IMG/VR virus record: IMGVR_UViG_3300050821_004459
Location: 31,454 to 95,453 of that record
From: a virus
Direction: 5' to 3' (one strand)
Length of the DNA: 64,000 nucleotides
Shown here: one piece after another, positions 1 to 8,033 of the stretch
Position numbering within the stretch: the stretch's first letter is position 1
How the letters are laid out: every line of letters starts with the position of its first letter
Program-made: the position numbers and the translations under genes
Notes under the pieces: generated by a model
The model's input: the letters and a program-made list of their open reading frames with translations, nothing else
The model's database searches: none
Told to the model about the DNA's origin: nothing

Positions 1-158
1 TGAGGGATTGGGCTAGCCAGAATAATGTACCAGATGATGCAGTAGTCGGAGATGAGGACACCGGGGAATTGGCAGTAGATTTGTCATTCAACCCAGCAGA
101 TCCGTCGGTAGATGAACCGGCCACGCTATCTATTCAGTTCGATGATGTCAATGAGTAA
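1..158 (+). CDS. C-terminal end of an unidentified acidic protein (5' truncated by window edge)
   Basis: An open frame enters the window and gives 51 residues ending in FDDVNE before TAA at 156-158. The visible part is rich in Asp, Glu, Pro and Ala and has no recognisable motif; the start lies outside the window. Its stop overlaps the ATG of the exonuclease gene (151) by 8 bases, the same translational-coupling pattern seen through this operon, so it is very probably a real gene of the same transcript. Function cannot be stated. Confidence 0.6.
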   Translation, partial: RDWASQNNVPDDAVVGDEDTGELAVDLSFNPADPSVDEPATLSIQFDDVNE

Positions 159-738
159 GACCGAGCTTTACGTATCTCTGGACATCGAGACCGATGGGCC
201 TTGCCCGGGTCTAAATAGCATGCTAGCAATAGGCGCGGCCATGTACCTAAATGGCAAAGAAATCGAAACATTCTATAGCACAATTGAACCTCTGCCGGAT
301 GGCATGCAAAATAACGATACCATGATATGGTGGAACACTCAGCCCGCTGCATGGCTAGAGGTCAATCGAAATCAGAGAGCCCCGCATGAAGTGATGGGTG
401 AATTCGGTCTACTTCTGGACCAAATGCAGAGCACGTGCAACGCAAAGCTAATTCCGGCAGCTTGGCCAGCCGCCTTCGACTTCGGGCATGTTAACTACTA
501 TCTACATCAGTTCTATGGCATAAACCCTCTTGGCTTCGCATGTCTGGACATTCGAAGCTACGCGAATGGGCTATTCAATACACCGGGATACTATGAGAAG
601 ATTTCAGAGGGTGATCTGTACAAGAAATACAATGTTGATAGATCTGGGCTACGGCCCCACGTCGCTGTAGACGACGCTATCGGTCAGGGCCGCCTACTTA
701 TGGCCCTAATCCACGAGGCTGAAAGTCGGAGGAAGTAG
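151..738 (+). CDS. DnaQ-like 3'-5' exonuclease (DEDDh superfamily)
   Basis: A 195-residue protein with the three exonuclease motifs of the DnaQ/RNase T superfamily: Exo I as SLDIETDG (D11, E13), Exo II as PAAFDFGHV (D110) and Exo III as HVAVDDA (H170, D175), the DEDDh arrangement. Such enzymes remove 3' nucleotides from DNA or RNA using two metal ions. It lies about 2.6 kb before the phage DNA polymerase III alpha genes, so a proofreading role is a reasonable inference but not shown. ATG 151 is preferred over an upstream in-frame ATG (112) because it overlaps the previous stop and leaves only seven residues before the first strand of the fold. Confidence 0.85.
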   Translation: MSKTELYVSLDIETDGPCPGLNSMLAIGAAMYLNGKEIETFYSTIEPLPDGMQNNDTMIWWNTQPAAWLEVNRNQRAPHEVMGEFGLLLDQMQSTCNAKLIPAAWPAAFDFGHVNYYLHQFYGINPLGFACLDIRSYANGLFNTPGYYEKISEGDLYKKYNVDRSGLRPHVAVDDAIGQGRLLMALIHEAESRRK

Positions 739-932
739 TGAAGCTGCGTCGTCCATTCGAGAAACTCATGGAGCTGGTCGATGAAGCCCACAATAAAGAA
801 CCGCAGAGTAAAATAAGAGATCTGTCGAAACGCTGGGATGAAACCCCAGAACGCATAATGGACGCTATCGATGCGCTCCGCGTTAAGAGCGGCGAACGCA
901 CTTACATTGACTTGCCGGAGGAGAAGAAGTGA
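738..932 (+). CDS. Hypothetical small charged protein
   Basis: Encodes 64 residues from GTG 738, which overlaps the exonuclease stop (TAG 736-738); a GGAGGAAG ribosome site sits just upstream. The protein is mostly alpha-helical by composition, rich in Glu, Lys and Arg, with a pattern (IRDLSKRWDETPERIMDAID) that resembles a helix-turn-helix, so DNA binding is possible but unproven. No family recognised. Confidence 0.65.
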   Translation: MKLRRPFEKLMELVDEAHNKEPQSKIRDLSKRWDETPERIMDAIDALRVKSGERTYIDLPEEKK

Positions 933-1219
933 ATATTGTAGCACAACTCGCCTTTATAGATGCGAGGCTCAGGCAGCACGCAAGCGTACCCGGTACAGAC
1001 GATGAAGTTAGTCAGAGAATAATATTCACTGAAACTATGGATGCGATTATAAGCAATATAATAGATTATGAATCGGGCATAGACGAAACAAAATGCTACC
1101 ACAATACAGAGGAGATTCGTAGCGGGGAATGCCATCGAGCAAATCATGGAATAGACTCGCTAAACCTCATAGCTGGCCTATGGTCCGACCACAATGACTA
1201 TATGGAGATTTTCCCGTGA
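929..1219 (+). CDS. DUF6221-like protein
   Basis: Encodes 96 residues from GTG 929 (GTGA overlap with the previous stop). The N-terminus (AQLAFIDARLRQHA) and the C-terminus (LWSDHNDYMEIFP) match the two conserved ends of DUF6221 proteins of streptomycetes and their phages, which begin with a short FLRARLDED-type helix and end with a HPDYRPEW-type motif. The middle is divergent. The family has no known function; the assignment is by eye and moderate. Confidence 0.55.
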   Translation: MNIVAQLAFIDARLRQHASVPGTDDEVSQRIIFTETMDAIISNIIDYESGIDETKCYHNTEEIRSGECHRANHGIDSLNLIAGLWSDHNDYMEIFP

Positions 1220-1764
1220 ATCAAGACATGAATGCAGAAGTTTTCCCACACCCGTTCGGGCTAATCGGGCATGTCGCCATAGCCATGGGTAAGGCTATGG
1301 ATTTCAACTCGACTCCGTATCTGCGAGGCGAGAAGTATGTGCAGCTAGGGGCCGGCAAAAAGTTGATCCAGTACTGGGATAACCTCGACTACCCGGAATG
1401 GGATGCAGAGAAAATGCCTCTGCCTTATGAGAATGACTCGATCGCCGGTATTGCGTCTTATCACACTCTGGACCACATCAAAAGAGTCATCCCGCTACTG
1501 TCAGAGATTCAGCGTGTGCTAAAGACAGGTGGATGGTTTGTAAATATAGTTCCACATTACGACTCGGAACTCTGGCACTCTGATCTGACACATGTCAGCC
1601 AGTTCGGCACCGAAACCTGGCGCAGCGTATTCAGCACGAGGCACTATGATCACGCTGCCGTCGAGGGCCATGTAGAGTGGAAGCTAAAGATCGAATTCAA
1701 CATGATTATGGGATTCACCGAACGAAATACGGTACTGGTAACAAAGCTCACAAAGGGGGCTTGA
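1216..1764 (+). CDS. Class I SAM-dependent methyltransferase
   Basis: A 182-residue protein with a truncated Rossmann methyltransferase layout: motif I as VQLGAGKK near residue 42, an acidic motif II in NLDYPEWDAEKMPLPY, then GIASYHTLDHI and RVLKTGGWFVNIVP (post-motif region typical of Methyltransf_11). The substrate cannot be read from the sequence; phage members may act on DNA, nucleotides or sugars. It starts at GTG 1216 with a GTGA overlap to the gene before it and is followed by a gene starting at its own stop codon. Confidence 0.75.
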   Translation: MNQDMNAEVFPHPFGLIGHVAIAMGKAMDFNSTPYLRGEKYVQLGAGKKLIQYWDNLDYPEWDAEKMPLPYENDSIAGIASYHTLDHIKRVIPLLSEIQRVLKTGGWFVNIVPHYDSELWHSDLTHVSQFGTETWRSVFSTRHYDHAAVEGHVEWKLKIEFNMIMGFTERNTVLVTKLTKGA

Positions 1765-2003
1765 TGCCAGAAACAGGATCATATCGAGCACAAAACAGAG
1801 ACAAAGTTATGCAGAAGAATTTGAAGAAGCAGTTCAAAGCTAGGGTAGAGAACCCATGGCCAATGTGCCATGCTATGGAGCTGCACCTTGAGGGCAATAG
1901 CATAATGTCGGTAGGGAATGATTTGCTGGAGCACCTCGGCTCGCTCGGCGTCGATGAGTCTCAGATCACAAAGCTGATCGAAGTAGAAGATAGGGATAGG
2001 TGA
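1764..2003 (+). CDS. Hypothetical protein
   Basis: A 79-residue basic, helical protein starting at ATG 1764, which shares one base with the methyltransferase stop (TGATG). An open frame extends upstream to 1677 but that part lies inside the methyltransferase gene and is not used. The C-terminal half (ELHLEGNSIMSVGNDLLEHL) looks like a short amphipathic helical domain. No recognised family. Confidence 0.65.
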   Translation: MPETGSYRAQNRDKVMQKNLKKQFKARVENPWPMCHAMELHLEGNSIMSVGNDLLEHLGSLGVDESQITKLIEVEDRDR

Positions 2004-2620
2004 TGGCCGCCTGTGTAGACTGGCCCAACTGCGATGGCAATGGGCGTTACTGCTGGATAAAGTGTCCACCGGGAGTCATTATGGTGACAGAGCAAAATAG
2101 CGAAACGCCGGACGCGGCGGCCGACCCCGCGCTAGGCTACGGGGTAGCGGGAATCCCCGGCCGGCACCCCATAGGCATCACCGGATATAGCATTCACCTC
2201 AAGGGCACACTTACAGATCAAGGAGTACGAATTCTAATGGGCTCGGAAGATGACGATGTGCAAATGGACAGGGAAACAACGCGTGACCTGGCCGGAAGGT
2301 TCCTTGAGGACATGGGAATCACCCCAACCCCCGATGCCCTATCGCAGCTAGTTGAGGTATTCATACCATGCCTCCGGATTATGTGCAGTCGTCCATGGGA
2401 GCCAGATGGTAGTACATGGCGTAGGTCGGGCAGGCTCGGTGTACTAACCGACGCCCACAAGAAGTGGGATAGGTTCTGGTTCCGACTCTGGAGGCACGGG
2501 AAACTCCATGACGATTCAGGACTAGACCTCATCAACTTCATAGGGTTCACTCTTAGGTCGGATGACAATGGATGGGGTGAATGGGGAGAGCCTGGACCAA
2601 CGGACAGGGATAATGTTTAA
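2003..2620 (+). CDS. Hypothetical protein
   Basis: About 205 residues; ATG 2003 overlaps the previous stop (TGATG) and GTG 2000 is an alternative. The N-terminus has cysteines (CVDWPNC, YCWIKC) that could bind a metal; the rest is a soluble mixed alpha/beta protein with a tryptophan-rich stretch (WDRFWFRLWRHGKL) and a glycine/proline-rich end. No known family. It lies in the replication operon; its role is unknown. Confidence 0.65.
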   Translation: MAACVDWPNCDGNGRYCWIKCPPGVIMVTEQNSETPDAAADPALGYGVAGIPGRHPIGITGYSIHLKGTLTDQGVRILMGSEDDDVQMDRETTRDLAGRFLEDMGITPTPDALSQLVEVFIPCLRIMCSRPWEPDGSTWRRSGRLGVLTDAHKKWDRFWFRLWRHGKLHDDSGLDLINFIGFTLRSDDNGWGEWGEPGPTDRDNV

Positions 2621-2999
2621 CATAGTGTCCGGAGTAATAGTTAGCTGGGTGCTAGTTGTATCAGCACTAGTACTCGTGCCAATGGACTTCACATGGCGGG
2701 CAACCCTAGTTCTGTATCTTATCTGCACCACTGCGCTACCTATCACTCTCATGATTATCGCCAAGCAACTATCTAAAACAAGGTTGGTGGTTGCAAGGTA
2801 TGATGATGGAAAGCAGATCAGGGTGAAATGTACAGACTGCACGGGAGGCGCCCAGCTCCTCGGAAGACCACTTCCAAAACATCTCGGCCTAGATCAAGGG
2901 CAGGATAGCAGAGGCCCATTCTTCAACCCGCCACAGGCCAATGTTCACGACTGCAGGACTTGCGGTGGTCGAGGAGAGATGCTAAGCATTAGGGAGTAG
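2613..2999 (+). CDS. Membrane protein with DnaJ-like zinc-knuckle tail
   Basis: The preferred start is ATG 2613 (8-base overlap with the previous stop), giving 128 residues. Two hydrophobic helices (about residues 2-24 and 28-48) form a hairpin in the membrane; the C-terminal part carries CTDCTGG and CRTCGGRG, the paired CxxCxGxG-type knuckles seen in DnaJ zinc domains. A membrane-anchored zinc protein with a cytoplasmic tail is the natural reading. The target is unknown. Confidence 0.65.
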   Translation: MFNIVSGVIVSWVLVVSALVLVPMDFTWRATLVLYLICTTALPITLMIIAKQLSKTRLVVARYDDGKQIRVKCTDCTGGAQLLGRPLPKHLGLDQGQDSRGPFFNPPQANVHDCRTCGGRGEMLSIRE

Positions 3000-3045
3000 C
3001 CCGCTTTGAAATTCATTAACTGCCACCATCACAGAAGGACATGAA

Positions 3046-3282
3046 ATGGGATTCAGACTGTCATTTGGTATTGGCCCACTTCGATACTCGAAATCTCTGT
3101 CTAGCAAGAAGAAAAGGAGAGGAGCACAAGCAAAGAGCAGCAAGACTGCAGAGCCAATGCACGGAATAGTTAAAAATGAAAGAGGCAAGGTAGTTTGGAC
3201 TTGTGAACACAACCACAAAACACAAGCGGCAGCAAAATCATGTGCAGACCGTTACATACGAAACGTCACCCAGGGTAAGTAG
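3046..3282 (+). CDS. Small basic protein, DUF4236-like N-terminus
   Basis: A 78-residue, Lys/Arg-rich protein. The opening MGFRLSFGIGPLRYSKS resembles the start of DUF4236 proteins (MGFRFRKSIKLGPGVRLN-type). The rest (VVWTCEHNHKTQAAAKSCAD) has a Cys-His pair and looks like a small DNA- or metal-binding unit that would recognise nothing specific by eye. A ribosome site GAAGG lies 7 bases before ATG. Function unknown. Confidence 0.6.
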   Translation: MGFRLSFGIGPLRYSKSLSSKKKRRGAQAKSSKTAEPMHGIVKNERGKVVWTCEHNHKTQAAAKSCADRYIRNVTQGK

Positions 3283-3328
3283 TCGAATTGACTGAAGGAG
3301 AACTGCAATTAAATGAGATGATGCTTGA

Positions 3329-4321
3329 ATGAAAACGCCGGTAAATTTCGTTAACCTACACCATCACACTACATTCTCATTTATGGATGGATATGGGAGT
3401 CCAGCCTCCCACGTACAGCGTGCAGTGGAGCTGGGATACTCGGCGGTAGCTGCGACCGAGCACGGGAATGTTAGCTCTCACTTCCAGTTCGAGAAAGCAG
3501 CCATCAAAGCGGGCATAAAGCCCATCTTCGGTATGGAGGCATACTGTGGATCTGTTCTTGAAGAAAATGACGAGGCACGGTTCATCCTGAATGAACAGGG
3601 GAATACGATCCTTCGGCCAGCGAGAGGACAATACAAGCACCACCTCACAATCCTCGCCGAAAATGCCGCTGGATACCGAAGCCTCAACAGAATCGTCACC
3701 CAGTCCTACCTCGATCACCATTACCATCCAACGGTCTCTGGTGACAACCTTGCGGATAACTCCGAAGGAATCATTGTTCTTTCGGGATGCAGCGGGAGTC
3801 TACTTGCCTGTGCACTGCTTGGAGGTAAGGGAACTCCAGAGCACATCGATAGGCCAGACTATGGTACAGCAGGAGTAGTCATTGAAAACTTCAGAGCACT
3901 CTTCGGAGACAGGTACTTCCTAGAGATCCAGCCATTCTATGAACTACCACGTAGCTGCGCCATGAACAAGGCATATGAACGGCTGAGCAGAGAATTTGAT
4001 GTACCACTAGTAGTTACGCATGATGTGCATTACCCTGAGATGGCCGATGCGGAAATGCAAGCCGTACTACATGCCGTAGGTCGCGGTAAGGCTAGCGTGG
4101 ACGACGCCATGCGCGAATGGAACTACAAGGTGCCGCTGACGCTGCCATCATCAGATAAGGCACTAGCTAATCGCCTGAAGCGCACCGGGATATCGCGGGA
4201 CTCCGCGTGGGCCGCGATCGAGGCAAGCGCCTACGTTGGCAGCCTATGTAACGTGACTTTGCCTAAAGCGGAACGTCTCCGCTACAATGCAACGGAAAGG
4301 GATATGCAGCCATGGACATGA
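3329..4321 (+). CDS. dnaE (N-terminal part): DNA polymerase III alpha subunit, PHP domain (N-terminal part of a split polymerase)
   Basis: A 330-residue protein equal to the PHP (polymerase and histidinol phosphatase) domain of bacterial DnaE. The metal-ligand motifs look intact: H11/H13 and D20 (LHHHTTFSFMDG), E44-H45 (TEHGN), GMEAY near E70 and the late THDVHY (about residues 230-235). DnaE proteins with an intact set often have metal-dependent exonuclease or pyrophosphatase activity, whereas the E. coli domain is degenerate. The protein ends at CNVTLPKAERLRY, exactly where the palm domain would begin in an unsplit enzyme; the catalytic part is a separate gene (5382-7667) after three small genes. 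The two products presumably associate. Confidence 0.85.
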   Translation: MKTPVNFVNLHHHTTFSFMDGYGSPASHVQRAVELGYSAVAATEHGNVSSHFQFEKAAIKAGIKPIFGMEAYCGSVLEENDEARFILNEQGNTILRPARGQYKHHLTILAENAAGYRSLNRIVTQSYLDHHYHPTVSGDNLADNSEGIIVLSGCSGSLLACALLGGKGTPEHIDRPDYGTAGVVIENFRALFGDRYFLEIQPFYELPRSCAMNKAYERLSREFDVPLVVTHDVHYPEMADAEMQAVLHAVGRGKASVDDAMREWNYKVPLTLPSSDKALANRLKRTGISRDSAWAAIEASAYVGSLCNVTLPKAERLRYNATERDMQPWT

Positions 4322-4656
4322 ATGACGTACTTTCTGCAATCGAACGAATTGATGACTGGTTGGATGATAACACCAGTAATGAATACAAGGTACAGCCACT
4401 AGCACAAGATCTAGCAAGAGTAGCAAAGGCAGGGGAGGAAGCAGGAGAAGCATTCGAGGCATTCCTGGGTTACACGGGACAGAATCCAAGGAAGGGATTC
4501 AGCAGTGAAATGGAGGATGTATTCAACGAGCTAGCCGATGTTGCAATAACCGGAATCGTGGGGATACAGCATTTCACAAAGGATGTCGAATCCACAAAGA
4601 GAATTATGCTGCAAAGACTTTCATACAGGATCAATAAGATCCCGGAGGATCAGTGA
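4312..4656 (+). CDS. MazG-like nucleotide pyrophosphohydrolase
   Basis: A 114-residue all-alpha protein with the metal-binding signature of the MazG/dUTPase superfamily: KAGEEAGEAFEA (ExxE pair) and EDVFNELADVAI (ExxxELADV). Such enzymes cleave NTPs to NMP and pyrophosphate and clean the nucleotide pool or lower alarmone levels; substrate here unknown. Starts at ATG 4312 (or 4318), overlapping the PHP gene. It is one of three small genes that separate the two polymerase halves. Confidence 0.75.
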   Translation: MDMNDVLSAIERIDDWLDDNTSNEYKVQPLAQDLARVAKAGEEAGEAFEAFLGYTGQNPRKGFSSEMEDVFNELADVAITGIVGIQHFTKDVESTKRIMLQRLSYRINKIPEDQ

Positions 4657-4979
4657 GGTATGTATACCTAGAGATAACAAGAAGAAAATATGACGGAGAG
4701 CGAGCTAGGCTAGAGCGAATATTTTGCGGCATAAAAATGCATCAGATAGCGCAAACGATAGGGTGCCACAGGCAGTCTATATATGCCTGGGAGAAGACCG
4801 GTGTCGATCCAATTACATCAGACAGGATATCATACCAAAGGATAGCGCATGCTATACACAATCATGCTTCACTCGATTACTGGCCTTGCCCTACGCTAGT
4901 TAAGCTCGCACCCGAGAAATGGACCAAGTACAGACTAATGAATATGCGTACGATTCGGAGATGGTATGAGCAACAATGA
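4653..4979 (+). CDS. HTH DNA-binding protein (paralogue 1)
   Basis: A 108-residue basic protein from GTG 4653 (GTGA overlap). Residues about 20-50 (LERIFCGIKMHQIAQTIGCH, then RQSIYAWEKTG) form a typical helix-turn-helix of the Xre/Cro or Trp-repressor sort. The C-terminal half has a conserved HNHASLDYWPCPTLVKLAPEKW block that is repeated almost exactly in the next gene, so the pair arose by tandem duplication. Both sit between the polymerase halves; a role in controlling this operon or the origin is only a guess. Confidence 0.7.
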   Translation: MRYVYLEITRRKYDGERARLERIFCGIKMHQIAQTIGCHRQSIYAWEKTGVDPITSDRISYQRIAHAIHNHASLDYWPCPTLVKLAPEKWTKYRLMNMRTIRRWYEQQ

Positions 4980-5385
4980 CTTTGATGAGGAACTAACATC
5001 AGAGGATCTGAATGAACGTCGCAGACTAGAGCGAACATTCTGCAGGATAAGATTGTACCGGATCGCGATGATCATAGGATGCACAAGAGGAACAGTACAG
5101 AGATGGGAAAGGGATGGAATAAAAACTGATACAGAAGCCACCGAAGCATACCGTAGAATAATGCGAGGCATACATAATCACGTCACCGTAGATTACTGGC
5201 CTTGCCCGACAATAATTAAACTTGCACCCGATAAATGGAACAAACGTCGAATATCAGAGCTGTATGCAATAAATAGAATTTCCGCCAAATGCAGTGATTG
5301 TGATAATTTCATAACGGGCACCGGCAAGACCGGATTGTGCCAAACTTGCTGGGTCACAAAAAAGAACAAGGCGGCCGTAAAATGA
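4966..5385 (+). CDS. HTH DNA-binding protein with zinc-ribbon tail (paralogue 2)
   Basis: 139 residues, overlapping paralogue 1 by 14 bases. It shares the helix-turn-helix (RLERTFCRIRLYRIAMIIGC followed by TRGTVQRWERDG) and the HNHVTVDYWPCPTIIKLAPD block with its neighbour, then adds about 30 residues with CSDCDNF and CQTCW, a four-cysteine zinc ribbon missing from the first copy. The stop overlaps the ATG of the polymerase gene (ATGA), so translation of the polymerase is probably coupled to it. Confidence 0.7.
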   Translation: MSNNDFDEELTSEDLNERRRLERTFCRIRLYRIAMIIGCTRGTVQRWERDGIKTDTEATEAYRRIMRGIHNHVTVDYWPCPTIIKLAPDKWNKRRISELYAINRISAKCSDCDNFITGTGKTGLCQTCWVTKKNKAAVK

Positions 5386-7667
5386 CATCAGAAGATCTAT
5401 ATTGGCAGTGGCTCCGATTCGGCTGGAATTACCGGCAGCTTGGCAAGCGACCAGTAGCCGAAAGGAACTGGTACGGTGAGCGAACAAAGTATGAATCTGG
5501 CCTAATTCTCGGGAAAGACTTTGCAGACTTCTTCCTTGCTACGAGCGACATGGTACGCTGGGCCAAGGACTACCGAGGGCCAGAAGCTCCACATGGCATA
5601 CCTATGGGACCGGGGCGCGGCTCGGTAGCCGCGAGTAATGTGGCCTGGATGCTGAGGATTACCGAAGTTGATCCGATCCGGTACCCCAATCTACTGTTCG
5701 AAAGGTTCATTGATGTCACGCGATCTGACCCGCCGGATATTGACCTGGACATTTCAGACGAGCACCGGTATTTGGTGCGTGACTATATGTCTCGGCGTTA
5801 CGGTGCTGACTGCGTGGGAACTGTCGCTAACTTTGTTCGCTATCGTGGCAAGAATAGCCTGGCTGACGTGGCTCGTGTCTATAATGTTCCGTCTTACGCC
5901 AAGGAAGTAGTTAGCAATCTAGTTATTGAACGATCAGGCGGCGACTCGCGATTTGACGCGAGTCTTGTGGACACCGTGGAACTCTTCCCGGCTGCCAAAG
6001 AGGTATTCGATACCTACCCTGATCTATGGAATGCGGTCCGTCTCGAAGGCAACATGCGCGGGATGAGCGTACATGCCGCCGGTCTGATCGTTACCCCGAC
6101 CCCGATTACCGATATCTGCGCGATCTACGACCGCGATGGCCGCTCCATCCTCAGCATCGATAAGTATGACGTCGACTCGGCCGGCATGCTGAAGATGGAC
6201 CTACTCGGGCTAAGCACCATGGGCGTCATTGCGAAATGCCTTGAGATGATCGGGCTTACCTTGGAGGATCTCTATGCCATCCCGGATGATGATCCATCAG
6301 CTCTCGCAGTCTTCAAGCAGGGAGATGTGGTTGGTCTCTTTCAGTATGAGGGAAGAGCAACCCGGCTCATCAATAGAGATGTCAGTCCTGATAACTTTGG
6401 AGAGGTCATTGATATCAACGCGCTCTCGCGCCCAGGTCCGCTCTTTTCTGGAACAACTGCTGAATATGTTGACGTCAAACACGGACGACGAAAGCCAGAA
6501 CGATACCACGACGTAGTAACAAATATCACAAAGCACACCAAGGGTCAGATTATCTATCAGGAGCAGATCCTGCAAACTGTACGGGATGTCGGGGACTTCG
6601 ACTGGACACATGCCGTCGAGATCCGTCGCATCATCTCGAAGAAGATGGGTGAAGCGGCATTCGACGTCAACAAGGAACGATTCATGGAGGGGGCCGCGAG
6701 GCTCCATGGTATTAGCCCAGAGACAGCAGACAGAATATGGAAGAGACTAGTCACCAGCGGAACCTACGCCTTTGTCTATGCACACTCCGTGAGCTATGCA
6801 ATACTAGCCCTGTGGTGCGCGTGGCTCAAAGCGCACCACCCGCTGGAATTCTATGCCTCGCACCTTGCGAAGACCGACGACAAGGAAGCCCGGTTCCGCC
6901 TAATGCGGGATGCGATGCAACACGATATCCGAATCAGCCCGCCAAGACTTAAGTACAGCCGTAGATCATGGACTCCATGGCTCAAGGCCGATGGAACGGG
7001 CGAACTAATTGCAGGATGGCGCGAGATACCGGGCATCGGCCCTATCGTCTCAGTGAACATCGAGCAGGACGTGAAGGACAATGGTCCATTCAAACATTGG
7101 TCTGATATGGAGCGCATCCACGGAATTGGCCCGAAGACAGTAGAGAAGATCCAGGCATTTGCAACATCAGATGACCCATTTGAGCTGAAGCTAACCGAGC
7201 GACGACTAGGCAGGGTCAATTCCTGGATCAAGAGCCAGGCGCGCGTACCGCGCCTAACACACGACGGGGCAATGCTAGCCGCGATCAGAATGGATGATGA
7301 TAGGGGAAGCGGCAAAAAGCACAAGTTCACGAAAGGGCCGCACATAGTATACGCCGGTATCGTTCGCGAGCGCGCCTATCAGGATGCGGCTGAGAACCAG
7401 AGGTCAAGGTCTGGCGAGGAGATGGAGGATATCCTAGCTAGTATGTATCGGCCCGACCTTCTCAAGTACTGCTCGCTCCGCTGTTATGATAATAGCGATG
7501 AGGAAATATACATCAGGATTAACCGATTCGTGTTTCCGAAACTTCGCAGGTTCGTTGACTCGATTAATGTCGACCATGATGTGGTAGTTTGCTCCGGCAA
7601 CCGTATTGCTGGATTCGGCACCCCGATTCTAGCCGAACAGATATGGGTAGTAGACCCGGATGATTAA
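5382..7667 (+). CDS. dnaE (C-terminal part): DNA polymerase III alpha subunit, catalytic palm/fingers part (C-terminal part of a split polymerase)
   Basis: A 761-residue C-family replicative polymerase lacking the PHP domain. Diagnostic motifs: MGPGRGSVAASN near 75-86, PPDIDLDI with catalytic Asp 121 and 123, KMDLLGL with Asp 273, the FVYAHSVSYA fingers block near 464-473, and a (HhH)2 unit with IPGIGP and IHGIGP near 549-584. The last 150 residues resemble a short OB-like domain; no clear clamp-binding tail is visible. ATG 5382 is chosen over an in-frame ATG at 5337 because it gives the ATGA overlap and avoids 48 bases inside the HTH gene. It should form the phage replisome core with the PHP subunit and perhaps the exonuclease at 151-738. 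Confidence 0.9.
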   Translation: MTSEDLYWQWLRFGWNYRQLGKRPVAERNWYGERTKYESGLILGKDFADFFLATSDMVRWAKDYRGPEAPHGIPMGPGRGSVAASNVAWMLRITEVDPIRYPNLLFERFIDVTRSDPPDIDLDISDEHRYLVRDYMSRRYGADCVGTVANFVRYRGKNSLADVARVYNVPSYAKEVVSNLVIERSGGDSRFDASLVDTVELFPAAKEVFDTYPDLWNAVRLEGNMRGMSVHAAGLIVTPTPITDICAIYDRDGRSILSIDKYDVDSAGMLKMDLLGLSTMGVIAKCLEMIGLTLEDLYAIPDDDPSALAVFKQGDVVGLFQYEGRATRLINRDVSPDNFGEVIDINALSRPGPLFSGTTAEYVDVKHGRRKPERYHDVVTNITKHTKGQIIYQEQILQTVRDVGDFDWTHAVEIRRIISKKMGEAAFDVNKERFMEGAARLHGISPETADRIWKRLVTSGTYAFVYAHSVSYAILALWCAWLKAHHPLEFYASHLAKTDDKEARFRLMRDAMQHDIRISPPRLKYSRRSWTPWLKADGTGELIAGWREIPGIGPIVSVNIEQDVKDNGPFKHWSDMERIHGIGPKTVEKIQAFATSDDPFELKLTERRLGRVNSWIKSQARVPRLTHDGAMLAAIRMDDDRGSGKKHKFTKGPHIVYAGIVRERAYQDAAENQRSRSGEEMEDILASMYRPDLLKYCSLRCYDNSDEEIYIRINRFVFPKLRRFVDSINVDHDVVVCSGNRIAGFGTPILAEQIWVVDPDD

Positions 7668-7776
7668 AGTTTACTTTGACTTCAATGACTGGTGGATCGG
7701 ATATTACCGTGGCAGGAAGTACCACTATGTATGCATAATACCTACAATCGTAATCAGGTGGAGAAGATGGGATTAT
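7660..7776 (+). CDS. Small conserved actinophage protein (38 residues)
   Basis: ATG 7660 overlaps the polymerase stop by 8 bases and the frame runs 38 codons. The protein starts MIKVYFDFNDWWIGYYRG and continues with HYVCIIPTIVIRW, a pattern I recognise from very short proteins found in many actinobacteriophages next to replication genes (usual form DPNDWWIGYYRGPxHHYVC). The aromatic-rich sequence and its position support a real gene that is easily missed because of its size. Function unknown. Confidence 0.65.
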
Positions 7777-8033
7777 ATGATATGAATAGGCCGCCGCGTG
7801 AAATGGTAATATATGAAGTCGAAACTCGAAGCTCCAGGTTTGGAGAATGGATCATCACTGACTTTGAAAGGGAAGAGGGTGCAGCCATAAAGGCATACGA
7901 GAAAAGACTGGTGGACAATACAAATCACAGAAATAAGCGAGTGTCTAGGCTTGTCAAAAGGATCATGATAATCCAGGATGAGGTGCTACTTTCAAATGAG
8001 TCGGATATACGAGTTGATATGCACAAGCCATAA
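7767..8033 (+). CDS. Hypothetical protein
   Basis: 88 residues from ATG 7767, with GGTGGAG three bases upstream; ATG 7782 is an alternative and an in-frame GTG at 7692 lies inside the previous small gene. Charged, mainly helical in the second half (KAYEKRLVDNTNHRNKRVSR). Overlaps its neighbours by 10 and 38 bases. No family recognised. Confidence 0.6.
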   Translation: MGLYDMNRPPREMVIYEVETRSSRFGEWIITDFEREEGAAIKAYEKRLVDNTNHRNKRVSRLVKRIMIIQDEVLLSNESDIRVDMHKP

